Part shown: positions 25,206-37,320 of the stretch, in pieces
Layout: every line of letters starts with the position of its first letter
Numbering within the stretch: position 1 is the first letter of the stretch
From: Nymphaea colorata
Taxonomy: Eukaryota > Streptophyta > Magnoliopsida > Nymphaeales > Nymphaeaceae
NCBI RefSeq assembly: GCF_008831285.2
Contig: NC_045139.1
Location: 26,516,412 to 26,580,411 of the forward strand
DNA: 64,000 nt
Direction: 5' to 3'
Translations under genes and position numbers: made by a program
Notes under the pieces: generated by a model
The model's input: only the letters and a program-made list of their open reading frames with translations
Told to the model about the DNA's origin: nothing
Databases searched by the model: none

Positions 25206-27362
25206 CATAAGCTGCGGTGACGATGAAAGTGTCCAAATAAGATGCACAAAAGAGAAATGCATGAACGACGTTACGGATATCATCATCGTCCTCTTTTTAC
25301 ATAGGACCAGTGGTGACGCCAGAGTCTCAACGGCTACGCTCGAGGAGAAGCTCGTTCTTATGCGGGTTTAGAACGTAAAAAGCATCGGTCACCTGCATTT
25401 CTTTCCGTCGGTAAAGCGTGTACTTATCTTCTAGGAAAAATTACCGCTTTTTCACAAACGGCCAAATAAGATTGGGTCTGCATCATTACTTAGTGACCGT
25501 AGCCAAGATATTAATACGTCGTCTATTTTTTTTTATTATAAAAGTGAACTTATTCGAAATTAAAAAAAAAGTTGACAAGCCATAAATTTTCACATCACAT
25601 CAATTAATTTCGAAACTGCGCGTACTTTTCAGCCTGTCATCATCCATCAGCAGGCGAGACGACAAAACATGTGAAACGAGTTTTGTGGTCAAAAGGCGTC
25701 CTGAAACAATCTGAAATTTCGCACTACCTTCCAACTTATCTTTATACACAAACCAAAAAAAAAAAAAGTTTCAAAAGAAAAAGTTTACTTAATTGCCTTT
25801 CTTGATTGAACTAATCAAAATCAAAGCACGCATGCTTCTTCATTTCTTTCGTCAGGAGTTGAAGCTTGATTTCTTTTTAGATTTTTTTTTCTTTCTACTT
25901 TCTGTATTTCCATGTTTTCTTTCTTTGGAGAGTGATAGGTTTTTTTACATGGGGAAGGTGTGTGATTGTGCAGAGGAAATCTCATAAAAGTCGATTCATT
26001 TTCTTCCATTGGCATATATCCAAAAGCTGCTTTCGGTGCATTGATGCATTGAGATGACATCCCGTTATGTTTTAACTTGAACGTCGGTGCTCTCGCTTTT
26101 GGAATATAAACAGTTAATGCTACAAGAATTTGAAAAGCAGACATCAGCACCCACTTCTTTGCATTAATTATATGGTTTATCCAAATCCTAGCAAGAGCTC
26201 ACCCTACATTTGGTTAGACTCGGGCAGCCTTTCCAGAGGCCATTATTGATTTATAAAAATTTCTAGTAAAAAAATATCATTAAGTTAAATTCTCATCTTT
26301 GATGGAAAAAAAAAAGTTAATTTTTCATATTGCCTTAAGTTATGAATTTTCTATAAAAATCATTTACAGGTTTGCCGTAAAATGAAACTTAATGAAATTT
26401 TAAAAATTTGTAACAAATGCTCAAAGGGCGTTTAAACTCTGTCCTAAAAGTTGGTTTTTCTGCTAAACCAACTCTATGTAGAAAGTGAAGTTGAATTAAA
26501 AAGAACCAAAAAATGAAAAGTAAACAAAACCAAGTAAATTGTATGTCCATATTTATTTATTTATATTACCTATCGTCTGAGATAGGGTGGTAGTATTATA
26601 TTTCGGCCGCTAAGGCAGGCTGGAACGATTCTGTTTTGAAACTAAAAAAATTGTCGTTGATTGAGTTGTACAGCCCACTGTTTATCAGGAAAAGAAGAGG
26701 GGGACAAAACCACAGGAGCCAATAGAATGCAACACAAGAACAACACCAATATGGCCGTAGATGCACGCCTTTTATATATATATATATATAATTTTCTCTT
26801 ACTCCAAGTTATTGGTGTAGGGGGGAATATGAAGGCGTCCATATGGATGCCCATGAAGGTGCTCAGGGAAAGCATCGTTGCCTGGTGCTTAATTCTCGCC
26901 TCCTTTTTGCAAATTTTGAAGGCCACACCTGCCACTTGGGACAGCCTGCCGCTGGTGGCAGCATTGGGGGCGGAGGGAGGGGGGGGGGGGGCGCTTAGGT
27001 CGTGGCCCCATCCCAACTACTTAAAAAAAAATCTACATTACAAAAATTCAAAAATTTTGGTTGAGTAATATATTTTTTATGTTCTGATTTAGTTTGAGCA
27101 TACCAGATTTAATTTGGCCCTACCCGAATAAGTTAGATGAATCGTTTGACTCACCCCTAAAAAAAAATCTTGGCTCTGCAAATCGCAGGCCATCAAAAGA
27201 ACAAAAATATATGACTTAATACCAGATAACCAAAATACCCCATCGCCTTGCTCATTTTATTTTTCTTCACTACCAATCTGTAAAAGGATCAAGTGACCTT
27301 ATTTGTCCGACATTAAAGTGCCTATCATCCACCACCTTTTCCTTTCTCTCTTTATGTTTCTC

Positions 27363-27432
<70 letters not shown>

Positions 27433-28584
27433 GGCGACTCTGATAATCTAGAGCAACCTAATTACTACCATCATAATGGATGGTAAAGAGAATAACAAAA
27501 AAAAAGATAGATATTTTAGTTATCTAATATTAATTTATATTAATTTATATCTTTTTCTTATTATATCCTTTTCTTATTGCTTTTCTCTCACTATCCATTA
27601 CAAGTTTACAACGGGTTAGACAACCCTCGTGGGTTAATTAGATTATTCTGGACAGCCATAATCACCATTCACTCATTCACTTACTCTCTCTCTTTCTCTG
27701 TGTAGTCCAATTGAACATGATGAAACAACCCAAGTAGTGGTAGACACTTAGATGCTAGATAAATTAAGAACAATCTCAATTTTCATATTTTTCAGATCAG
27801 CAATTCAACAAAAAAGAAAAAAGAAACAATTCTAAAACAAAAGAAGAAAAAGGTAATAAAACATTTTCATAATCTGATCTAAAAAAAATTAAGAGCTAAG
27901 ATTGTTTCTTATCTGTTTAGCATATACATGTCTAACACTTATATATATATAACTTTATGGTACACAAAAACGAAAATCAAATTAATGAAGAATGATGCCC
28001 ATTTAACCCCAGTTATGTTAAGCTTGAGGTCAGTTAATGAGCTAAAACGGCTAAAACCCCCGTCGATATTTACCATCTCAGGCTTCCTTTTCTTCAAACT
28101 TTGCAGCCTTTTAATGGTTCGGCAACGTTCACTGTTCATTCATTAATAACATGTAAAAAAGAAAATGTGTATCGATCGTTATAGCCTTGACAACGCTTTT
28201 TGTACGTCACGAGCAGACTGGCATTTTTACTACTACTCAACAGCAAAAGCTCTAGGATTTTCTTTCTATTAACTGTGATTGCATGTGTTTCTAATAGTAT
28301 CAACCAATGTCATAAAAATTGGTCTTCCAATCTCCGAGCTGTTGATTCTGTGATCCAGCTGAATTAGGATAAAAAACTAAAAAAAAACCATTTCAAAACA
28401 ATAAACAACTAAATATGTGAAAATTAAACAAAAATAAGAACGTACTTAAATATGTCTTTTCTATAACATTGGCGTCAACGTAGGTGAGTTCTGAAAGTTA
28501 GATTGAATTTTATGTTGCAAATTGGTGTCTACCAGAGGAGCAACCTTAAATTTTATGTCCAAGTACACATTGTGTATGAGAGCC
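25206..28584. other. Intergenic noncoding region
   Basis: Contains a 60-bp (AT)n run at about 27367-27427 and a poly-G tract near 26975-26992. A MITE-like block at about 26990-27185 has ends resembling GTGGCCCCATCCC and CTTGGCTCTGCA. No gene is supported. Confidence 0.4.
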
Positions 28585-28771
28585 CAGTGGTGGAGCCAGA
28601 AATTTATGGTTCGGGGGCACTTTAAATTTCAATTTTAAACTTTAAGGACACTCATATATATAAAAAAAAAAATTGAAAAATTATGAAGTTTTTATATGTA
28701 AATAAAATAAATTTTGTGGGCTGGTCTTGACAAGTGCCCACACCAGCTACAATGCAGCTCTGCCACCACTA
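28585..28771. mobile_element. hAT-like MITE, CAGTGGTGGAGCC ends
   Basis: The left end CAGTGGTGGAGCCAGAAATT is nearly identical to the inverted right end of the larger element at 44827-47163. The right end reads GCTCTGCCACCACTA. The flanks TGAGAGCC and TGAGTGAG match at only 5 of 8 positions, so the insertion is old or the ends are slightly misplaced. Confidence 0.5.
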
Positions 28772-30650
28772 TGAGTGAGAGAGAGAGAGAATCCAAGGGG
28801 TTAGAATAATTGAGAAGGGTCTAGTAAGTAGGTGGATGATTAATTATGGGATCAAAACCTCATTGTCGCTTTCTTGTGGGGCTGATGACTTTCACTGCCT
28901 TTTCCCTAGCGAAAGCTGTTAGAGGTCGAAACCATGTTCACATGAATGTTTGACACTACAGTTTTTTCATAAGTACAGCAGGTTAAGCCAACACTTAACA
29001 AGGATTAGCCTCACAGTAAAAGCTCTAATGCGCTTAACTATAACAAAATCAAAGGGGCCTTGGGCAATTATTAAGGCAAAAATATATCTGCGCAAGTGCA
29101 ATAAAGTTGACAATGCATTAAAAACACGCATTCAATAATGAAGATCGCCAAAGAGGGAGCAACCCATGTGGCAGGTCGAGTCCTTGGGCTCATGGTAAGA
29201 CCCTTTTGATTGCAACATGTCAAGTGACAAGGTCGTGCTTGGGCTCACAGTAAGGACCTTTGATTGGCGGTGTGCAGGACACTGAAGATTATGCCAATGC
29301 ATAAAAGAACGAAATAGAAGCCCACTTTTGCATTCTTTAGTTCAAGAAACTATGTCCCAACATGGGCACATAGGGGCCAACGAGGAAGAAGGACACCCTT
29401 GCCCTCCATTCTACTTTTGTAACTTAACACCTACATATTCAAATTCAAATGCAGAAGCAGTTGTTTCGGTCAAAGCCTCCCACTTCCCCCCCATCCCATC
29501 CCAGACATGCCATTGTTTATTTTCCATAAATTCACTGCTAGATTATTCACCATCACCAGTGTAGATCCAAGTCTTCAACCAGCAATTGATGAGCCACAGT
29601 TTTACCTCACTAGCTGCATCATCTGTGTATGTCCATGTCATCCTACTTACTCAGACATCTTGAACCATACGTAACGTGGATCGAACGCACATCAGTGCTA
29701 AATTATGAGTTATCTTTGTTCCAAAATGCAAACGTTAGAACCTGAATCTGGATTTGAGTATCGCTAAATTCAAGCACAAAATGTGTAACGGGCCTGAGGA
29801 AAATAAGATGCTCTTGCAGCATGCAAAAGAAGCCCAAACCAGATTGGTTTTCAATTTAGACCAAGATATTTGTCCAAAATTTAACACAAATCTGGGTCAA
29901 CATATCCGATTCAATTCTTAGTGCATAATCAGTTCATACTTTAAGAGGTTACGGGAGCAGATCATTGGACAGGATGAGGCATCCCGGGATACATTTTCCA
30001 TTTTCAAGTGGGAACGAATAGGTTGGTCTCAAATCTAATGGCCCTAGGAAGCTCTCCTACAAGGTCGTCTGGTTAGCGGTCTCAGGAGGATATTGAGAAC
30101 AGAACATGGGTGTGCTCCTCCCCCGTGCATGCAAGCAATAGACATAAGAACATGGAGAAGCGTCCTCGTGTTGCATGGTTTACCACAGGAAGACGTGGAA
30201 CATCACATAACGGCATATGCCTGTTCCATGTGTTCCTATCAAAGGCCTTGCGTACGAGTCCAATTTGATTGCTGCGCTCTAGGCATTCCAGGCGAGAGAT
30301 GGAATGCCTGCAATGCTTTAAAGGGTTTTCCAAGAAAACGTTTTGGTGTTCTTGACGTCCAATATTTGATAACGCATGCTGCAGAACATACTATTCTTAT
30401 AACCGGATACATTTCCAGTAATCAAACCATCTTTACATGTTTACAGGTTAAATTAACCTATGAACACATCTTCACTACCACTGATCATAACAACCACGAC
30501 AATTGATCAGTGGATCTTTAAATAAATGCTTCAGAGTGTTCAACGAGAAGATAAGTAAAGTAGTTATGGTAAGCTAGTTTTTCTTGGTGCTCTGCTTTTA
30601 ATTCCCTTCTCACTTGTAAATGCTTCAGGAAATAGCTGTGCAAGTGAACT
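28772..30650. other. Intergenic region downstream of SPC24
   Basis: No gene recognised. Frames on both strands at about 30080-30500 overlap each other and show no family resemblance. Confidence 0.4.
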
Positions 30651-33600
30651 TCAGATATCCCCCATCCTCCAGAGAGAATTGCATAGCTCAAAATCAGATG
30701 TCTTTGCAGGATCAAAACTGAACTTGTCAATTTTTCTCTTGTCTCGATCAACAATATCTGTAGCATATCTTAAAGGAAAACAAAAAGGAGAACAAAAGAC
30801 AGTGGTACACAGTTTTAGGTTCCCCGGCTCACCTAAAGAACCAGTCCAAATGTTGGATGAGTTCAAGGAGTGCAAAGGTAAATTTGCTTTTCTTGTTGAC
30901 ATGAAAAAAATTAATAGACCGAGCATCAACGCAAAGCACGAAGAGCAGCATACCTATTATTTTCGAACCGGATACCAATCAACTTAGTTATCTTTACAAC
31001 TCCACCGATCACATGAGAGTTGACCTGAGTCAAACTAAATAAGGAGCACTAGGATAATAGGGACTGCCCATGCCTAATTTAAATGAGGTCTACAATATTT
31101 TCTTTGTTTAGATGTCGGCATCAATGAAGATCCAGGAAGCAGGCATGTTGGAGAAAGAAATTTGCATAAGGAAAAGAAATGACAGAAGAAAATCATGCAA
31201 GATTAGCAATTAAGAGGATACAGCCAGAAATCCCCGTTTTATCCGCCATATCTGGTATAACATGTGTCACAGATGCATACAATGAAATCTCACTCCTACA
31301 ATAATAGGGAAGTTTAGTTAGAAACTTAGATGTTATTCTGTCAAATCATCAGCAAAATTACCTTTGGGGTGATTCATAATCACTATGGAATAATAAAATA
31401 CAAACTAAACCGCAAGCGTATGACTTGACAAAAGAAATCATGGACCACAATATGACCTAATGACTAACAAATTTATCTTTTCTTTAAGAGTCCCTTATTA
31501 GCAACTTCCTTCCCAAAACTCTCATCATTTTCTTGTTCTCCAAACTCATTCTCACCTTTTCGGCTGCTAAGACATGTTCATCCCACTGCTTGATCCTCAC
31601 CTTTTCGGATGCTAAGAATGTTCATCCCATTGTTTGATTTCCTCCAAATTTAGTCACTGATCTAGGTTAATTAACAATTAGAAAAAAAACGCTCTCCCTC
31701 TCGTATCCTTCTCTCCACTACCATCCAAGCAGAGGAGGTTAGTGACCAATCTGGGTTGGTTAAGAAGTAAAAAAAAAAACTGTCGTTATTATTTCTCAAA
31801 AATGCTCCCTTTCCATTTATTTCCAAATCTATCATGATGCAAAAGTAAAGCGCCTTTTGTGTAAGGGAAACAGCTTTTGTCAAATAGAACAAGGTCAACA
31901 ACTTCAGGGATGGGTCCAACCTGGTCAAGGAAATGGAGAAGACGAATAAAAGAACTTAGTACAAGAAAAATTTAGACTTCAACTAACAAGGGAAGGATTA
32001 TTACTAAACAATGATAAATAATCTAACACAATGAACACACCCAAGCATTATTCAGCCCCACATTGGTCACCCCAAAGGACCCTGAATGAGAAGGGTAATG
32101 CATTAGCTGTTGCATATCTGTACATGCATATCAAGTTATCAACCAATGCACTCACATTTGCAGCAAACTGCTGAAATATTTCAATCAAATCCTTATTCCA
32201 TTACCTGACCCAATGTGTTTTCCACTATATGTGAAGCATGTGCCTGTGTGTGTGTGTGTGTGTCAGTTTGTTTCTCTACTGTTTATGCATATTTTACTGG
32301 TGCAAAAATCAGATGCATGAGAAATACTAGAAGTCAATGTCGACGTATTCTCTCTTTGAAACTCATGAGACAAATTCTGCCAGCTAAAATATGACAAATG
32401 CCAAACTAGTAACCAAGCATTGCCTGCTTCCAAGTGCTTAATGAGATTCTTGTCTTTCCTTCTTTCACAGTCATTATCTTCTTGTGTTCTTCAATGAATA
32501 GGGCCCTAAAGATGGGTATTCTTTCGGTAGTTTGGTAAATTGCCAACGCCAATATCAAAGCACAAGTATGCAATATTGTTGCAAATATGGTCCTGTTCAA
32601 AAAATCAGCCAGTACGAGGCTGAATCAGCTTATATCAACCAATATGGGCCAATAGATTGTCAAAAAAACAAGTAAGTTTGTTCACCTTATTTTTGGCCAA
32701 TATGGCATGTGATTTAGAATTTTGATACAACATGGAGTATGACTTTTTACAACAATGGTTGGGTTTACTAACTAATGAAATAAATTTACTATTTAAACAT
32801 ATAATTAAGAAACTAAACTAGTAACTCTAAATGCTTACTGAGCTCGAGAGTCTTCCTTGTTCACACTCATCAAATCTTTCTTGCGTTCTTCGATATAGAC
32901 CTTTTTACTTTCAAAATCATCTATCTGCTCCATAATTTTTGTGTTGGCAGGAAAACATTTGTTAGAGATATACAGAAATCCGAAGGGTCATGATAACACA
33001 AATTCACAAGTATAACTTGTACTTTACTTATCTGAGTTTCTGGTGGAGTTCTTGCTCTTGTTGCAGTTCACTCTCTAGTTTATTTTGAAGATGCTTTAGT
33101 TCATCTTCTGCAATGGTTTCTTTCTGGCCATCTATCTTCTGTCTGCATGTGTCAATCTTTTGTTTAACATCTGCAAATGTAATCAATTATGGGAGTAAAA
33201 AACTTCAAAATTAGTGGGAACATGCATCATAATAAAATACAGATCATTCAGATTAGAATTGCAAGCTATCCTAAAGAGGACAGAATAACAATATATAGTA
33301 ATATATGATTCAGTATTCTAATAAGCAAGGTAAATGAAATCTGAAATCATAATAGACATTTGAACAGTGTTGTGGATTGTTCCATGTCATATGATACATA
33401 CATTACTAGGGGCTCAAATGTTATGTTACACTGTTGTAACAAAGTACAGGTACAATATGGGAACAGTGGAAAAAACGAGGGACCTGAACTCAACTCTTAG
33501 ACAGTCTTAGGAGTTGTACATGAGAAAGCATTTGGCAGTTTAAGGAAGAAAACATGAATGGAGGCTAGATTTGTGCATGGGAGAGTCGGAGACTAATTTG

Positions 33601-35188
33601 TGATTGAAGAAACAGGGGTTCCCTTCTTTTTTATCTCTGACAACCTATTTCTACTGTGAAAAGTACAAAATACTTTCACTTTTACCATAGACTTCTATTA
33701 CATTTTGAAGATATGGCTTCAAATGACCAACATAATGATGGTGCATACCAGTGAAAGAAAACGATTGGCTGAAATTAGTTTGTAACTATCGTCGCAAAGA
33801 GATTGACCCAAGAATCTCAACCAAACATCATTTAGTCAGGACGCATAAAAATGTAGCTCCTACATTGGTAGCAGTCTAGCAGAAATTGGCTATGGTGAGA
33901 CCTAGAAACTGGAAGATGAAGATGTACTTCTGACCTTACCAATGTTAGCACAAGATCAGATGTGGCTAGTTTAAGTGCAAAAGGAAAATGAGGTATGCAG
34001 AAGATAGTTTTAACTTTTAACAGGAAAAAAAATTGCCAGGTGATAGGCTTATGCTAGAGTACATAGCCAGGTGATAGGTCTTTCAAGTTTCAACTACCTG
34101 GTCGCTCGTTGGGTTTTTTGTCTCAATCAAAAACCTTTTTCGTTCTTCTACAGCATCAAGTTCCCAACATGACATTAGAAAGAAACAAACAGTACAGTGA
34201 GAGATAATCTGTGATGCATATGTTCCATTCACTGCGGCAAATTCATCTTAAATATGCAATGTCTTCTCATCATCAACTGAAAGAAAAATTCTTGATGCAA
34301 ATCCTGAAAAAGTAAGAACTTGATGAATTGACATGAATTGGAAAGATAGAAGATACAGTGTCATGAACTCATGACAACTGAATTGACTGATACAATAACA
34401 ATAACATTGATAGATATTTTGCATATTGTCGTAAAGGTATCAACTTTTGGAATTTGAGGATTTGGTAGAAACTTTAAGAGTGATCGCTGTTTGGTCCATC
34501 TTTTTTATAATGTTGAAGTGATGGATGGGTTGTGTTTCCACATTCTCAGAGCCCAGAGAAGAAAGTTAAAGAAAGTTTGGATATTGCATTCAACAGTCAA
34601 TTTCTGAATCATGTCTCAGATTATTAAAAACCAATATAATATACTCTTAGTTAAAGTCTTAAACTTGGTTGATAACCATAGTCACAAAAAAACGTGTTGT
34701 ATTGAAAAAACGCAAGAAAATGAAATGCCATTTAAAACTTAAAAAAAACGTGAAAAACGAAAAAATGCGCTTTTAACGCATTTTTTTCGCGTTTTTTCAC
34801 CTTTTTTTCATTTTTTTAATGCCAAACAGTTTTTTTTGTCATTTTCTATTTTTTATTTGTTGAAAATCTTATCTTTTGATGTTTGTGTTATTTTTTTCTC
34901 ACTTATTTTATTTTTCCCCATTTTAGTTTTTTTATTTTTTTTTAAATACCATTTTTTTCCTTCCCGTAATTTTCAAGCCCACCATATTACACCCAAGAAA
35001 ACCTCGCCGTTTAAAACTCTGAGACATTATTTGTGAGTTGCGACTATGATTGGTAGTGTAGACCTGCCATCCATGTCACATGGGTGCAGATATGGCTGTG
35101 GAGACGTGCAAATTCGGACACCTGCACAAAGCATTTTCAGAAAACTTAGGTGCGGGGCAGGGCCATACCTCATACATATTCTAATTTC

Positions 35189-35229
<41 letters not shown>

Positions 35230-37200
35230 GCAGTGAACAAGTTCATTTTGTGATGTATAAGACTCAAACGTATTCTTTTTTTTTTGTCGCAACATTATAT
35301 ATATTAAATTGGTGAGTGTTCATTGTTATATCTATGTGTGACATTTTCTTTAACATCTAAAAAATACATTTACAATTTCTTATGTTTAACTAACTATTGG
35401 CCCAACTGATACATGTTGAGTTATGCACTTTACAACAGTGCACCTGACTATTTACTCCAACTTCTCAGAGTCGAAAAACATCAAATAGACCAACCACACA
35501 ATAGAAATCAAAGATAATGGCCTAGAAAGTAGAAAGACGTTGGAAAGAACCCTACAAAATTCAAAGCATACTTACAACATCCAAAATTTATTAGTTTCCA
35601 GCAGCTGAGACATCAAAATGATGCAAAGATTGCACATATCAATGCCACATAACAGGACAACTTATGCTTCCTTTGACATTCAATGTCATGAACACTAAGT
35701 GTACCACCACATTCCCATAAATCTCAAAGGTTTTAGTTCCACTGTAATTCTAGAATCTAAACCAACATCAGCATATACCACTCTTCCTATCTCAAACAAC
35801 ATATCCTAAACCAGTGCAAAAACCCAGGTTTCCTAAATCCCTCCCATGAACAGATGCAGCTACCAAGAAAGGGCATTCGAATGGCTCAAACTTTCTCAGC
35901 AAGAGAATGAAGCCTATAAAAAGTGACTGCAACTTGAGTACCTCCACAAGCACAAACAAATTGGACTCTCAAGGACACATAACCAATAACCTCCAATAGA
36001 AGAATCAAAGCATTTTGAAACTCTCCAATGCAAAACCTATACAGCAAAGCAACTAAAGGACTTGAACCTCTAGAGCAAAAATGCACACCCAGAAATGCTA
36101 GAATGTCAAATGGAAGACCTAGACCTCTATAGATTGAGATATTAACACACACATGCACACACACAAGCATAAATATACAATTTAAAACCAAACTGAGCAT
36201 TCACGCCTCCACAACCCAAAAGCAAATGAAGGATAACTGGATAAGATTGCTTACTATGCTAAATCAAACCATAAAAGTGCAAAAGAAAACCAGGATTCCG
36301 AAATCATCTATACAACAATAAACTCAAGCACATAGATACGAAGCAAAAGGTCTGCTTAAACACCTATAACAGCAATTGAAAGTTACATGAAAAACCCAGC
36401 TAAACCAAGTTAATTTTAAACTCTAAAAGACAACATTGGAGCACGTGAAAGACAAGGCACATGATGCATTTGCTCCTCCAGAACCAGGCCAAGCAACATG
36501 CCTTCGAACCAAATCAAACCCCTATGACACCAACAGGTATGAAAACATATCCACATAAAATGAATCAAGGGAAAGCGAAAAATCTCTACTACAAAGAGAG
36601 GCACAACAAAACTCTTTCAAATAAACTTAGGATGCCCTCTGACAGCCAAGGGCTAAGGACAGCTGTAAATCAAACTGAAGCAACAGACAACACACATATA
36701 CATATGTGCAAGTGAATCTAAAAAGAAGAAACAATCATTTCTACACCAAGGCATAATTAAAACAACTTCAGACCTATAAGAATAGGATTCTCTCTCTTCA
36801 ACATCCAATGGCTGAAAAGTAGCCTTGAATCAATCAAAACTATAGAAAACATCATATACATTAATGTATGCAAATGGACCAAGAGAAGAAGGAAATATCC
36901 TTGACACATAGACAGGTAACAGAAACTTTCGGCCCCATAAATATTGTAATTTCTTGAACATCAAATACGTTGTAGATTGTTTTTTCTAGTATGACGAGGT
37001 CAGAATTGAAAATGAGATTGACCTTCCATGTTGATCGAGGACTCAAAATTGTCCCTGCTACAGGAAGACTGGAGCTCGGCGATGGAATCAAAGACGTGGG
37101 CGAGGTCTTCGACATCTCTCCGAGATTTAAGGATGCCAATGAGATCATCAGCAAAAGAGATTATGTCGTTGATCCCCAACTTCCTTGTTCGATCCGCCAT
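30651..37200 (-). CDS. SPC24: Kinetochore protein SPC24 homologue (NDC80 complex)
   Basis: SPC24 pairs with SPC25 in the NDC80 complex that attaches microtubules to kinetochores; the Arabidopsis form is MUN. Five exons join in phase: 37200-37023, 33170-33032, 32940-32839, 31295-31222 and 30757-30651, giving 600 nt and 199 aa. The N-terminus reads MADRTRKLGINDIISFADDL. A long coiled coil runs from about residue 55 to 138 (KQKIDTCRQKIDGQKETIAE, later DDFESKKVYIEERKKDL). The C-terminal RWD-like domain runs from about 142 (SLYASVTHVIPDM) through GYIVDRDKRKIDKFSFD to FELCNSLW near the end. The order and spacing match the plant family. Intron 2 is AT-AC and intron 4 looks U12-type; intron 1 (3.85 kb) has a weak donor (GTCAAT). 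The ATG at 37200 is used because the codon before it is TTG. Confidence 0.92.
30758..31221 (-). other. U12-type (minor spliceosome) GT-AG intron in SPC24
   Basis: The donor reads GTATCCTCTT, matching the first seven bases of the U12 consensus. Just upstream of the acceptor is TTTTCCTTTAAG, close to the U12 branch-site consensus. The AG lies about 11-12 nt beyond the branch adenosine (GATATGCTACAG). Splicing here restores SGYIVDRDKR, the expected family sequence; no other AG in the area gives this phase. Confidence 0.8.
31551..31640. repeat. Imperfect 45-bp tandem duplication in SPC24 intron 3
   Basis: Two copies begin CTCACCTTTTCGG at 31551 and 31596, separated by 45 bp, with a few differences (GCTGCTAAGACATG versus GATGCTAAGAATG). 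Confidence 0.75.
32941..33031 (-). other. AT-AC intron in SPC24
   Basis: The 91-bp intron starts ATAAGTAAAG and ends CTGCCAACAC. Joining ...CTCAG to AAAAATTATG keeps the frame (KLR then KIMEQIDDFESKK) and fits the family without a gap. Reading on gives a stop two codons later, and no in-phase GT donor is available. The donor resembles the major-type GTAAGT with its first base changed, so a U2-type AT-AC intron is more likely than U12. Confidence 0.7.
34674..35052. mobile_element. MITE-like element in SPC24 intron 1
   Basis: The ends CATAGTCACAA (left) and inverted CATAGTCGCAA (right) enclose about 375 bp of T-rich sequence with self-complementary words such as AAAATGCGCTTTTAACGCATTTT. No convincing target duplication was found, so the limits are approximate. 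Confidence 0.5.
35193..35223. repeat. (AT)n microsatellite in SPC24 intron 1
   Basis: A pure AT dinucleotide run of about 30 bp. Confidence 0.9.
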
Positions 37201-37241
37201 CAAAGGTGGTCGTCACCCTCTTGTGTTGCCCTTCTTTTCAA

Positions 37242-37320
37242 CAATGTTGTTAAAAAGGTGATGAGACGAAGCAAGGAGTTGAGCCTATCAAGAGGCAAAG
37301 CATAAGCCTCAAAGCATTAA
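37242..37320 (+). mobile_element. hAT-type terminus just upstream of SPC24
   Basis: The sequence CAATGTTGTTAAAAAGGTG followed by GAAGCAAGGAGTTGAGCCT is homologous to the inverted right end of the hAT element at 59647-61065 (CAATGTTGTAAAAGGCG, then GAAGCGAGGCGTTGAGCCT). The opposite end is not certain; a GC-rich end-like stretch with GAGGCGTGCGCTTCACAC near 39513-39535 is a candidate, but no matching target duplication was found. Confidence 0.55.

Noticed and set aside
30093-30506. 137-codon plus-strand frame
   Set aside because: An overlapping frame on the other strand is equally open, no domain is recognised and no splice context supports it.
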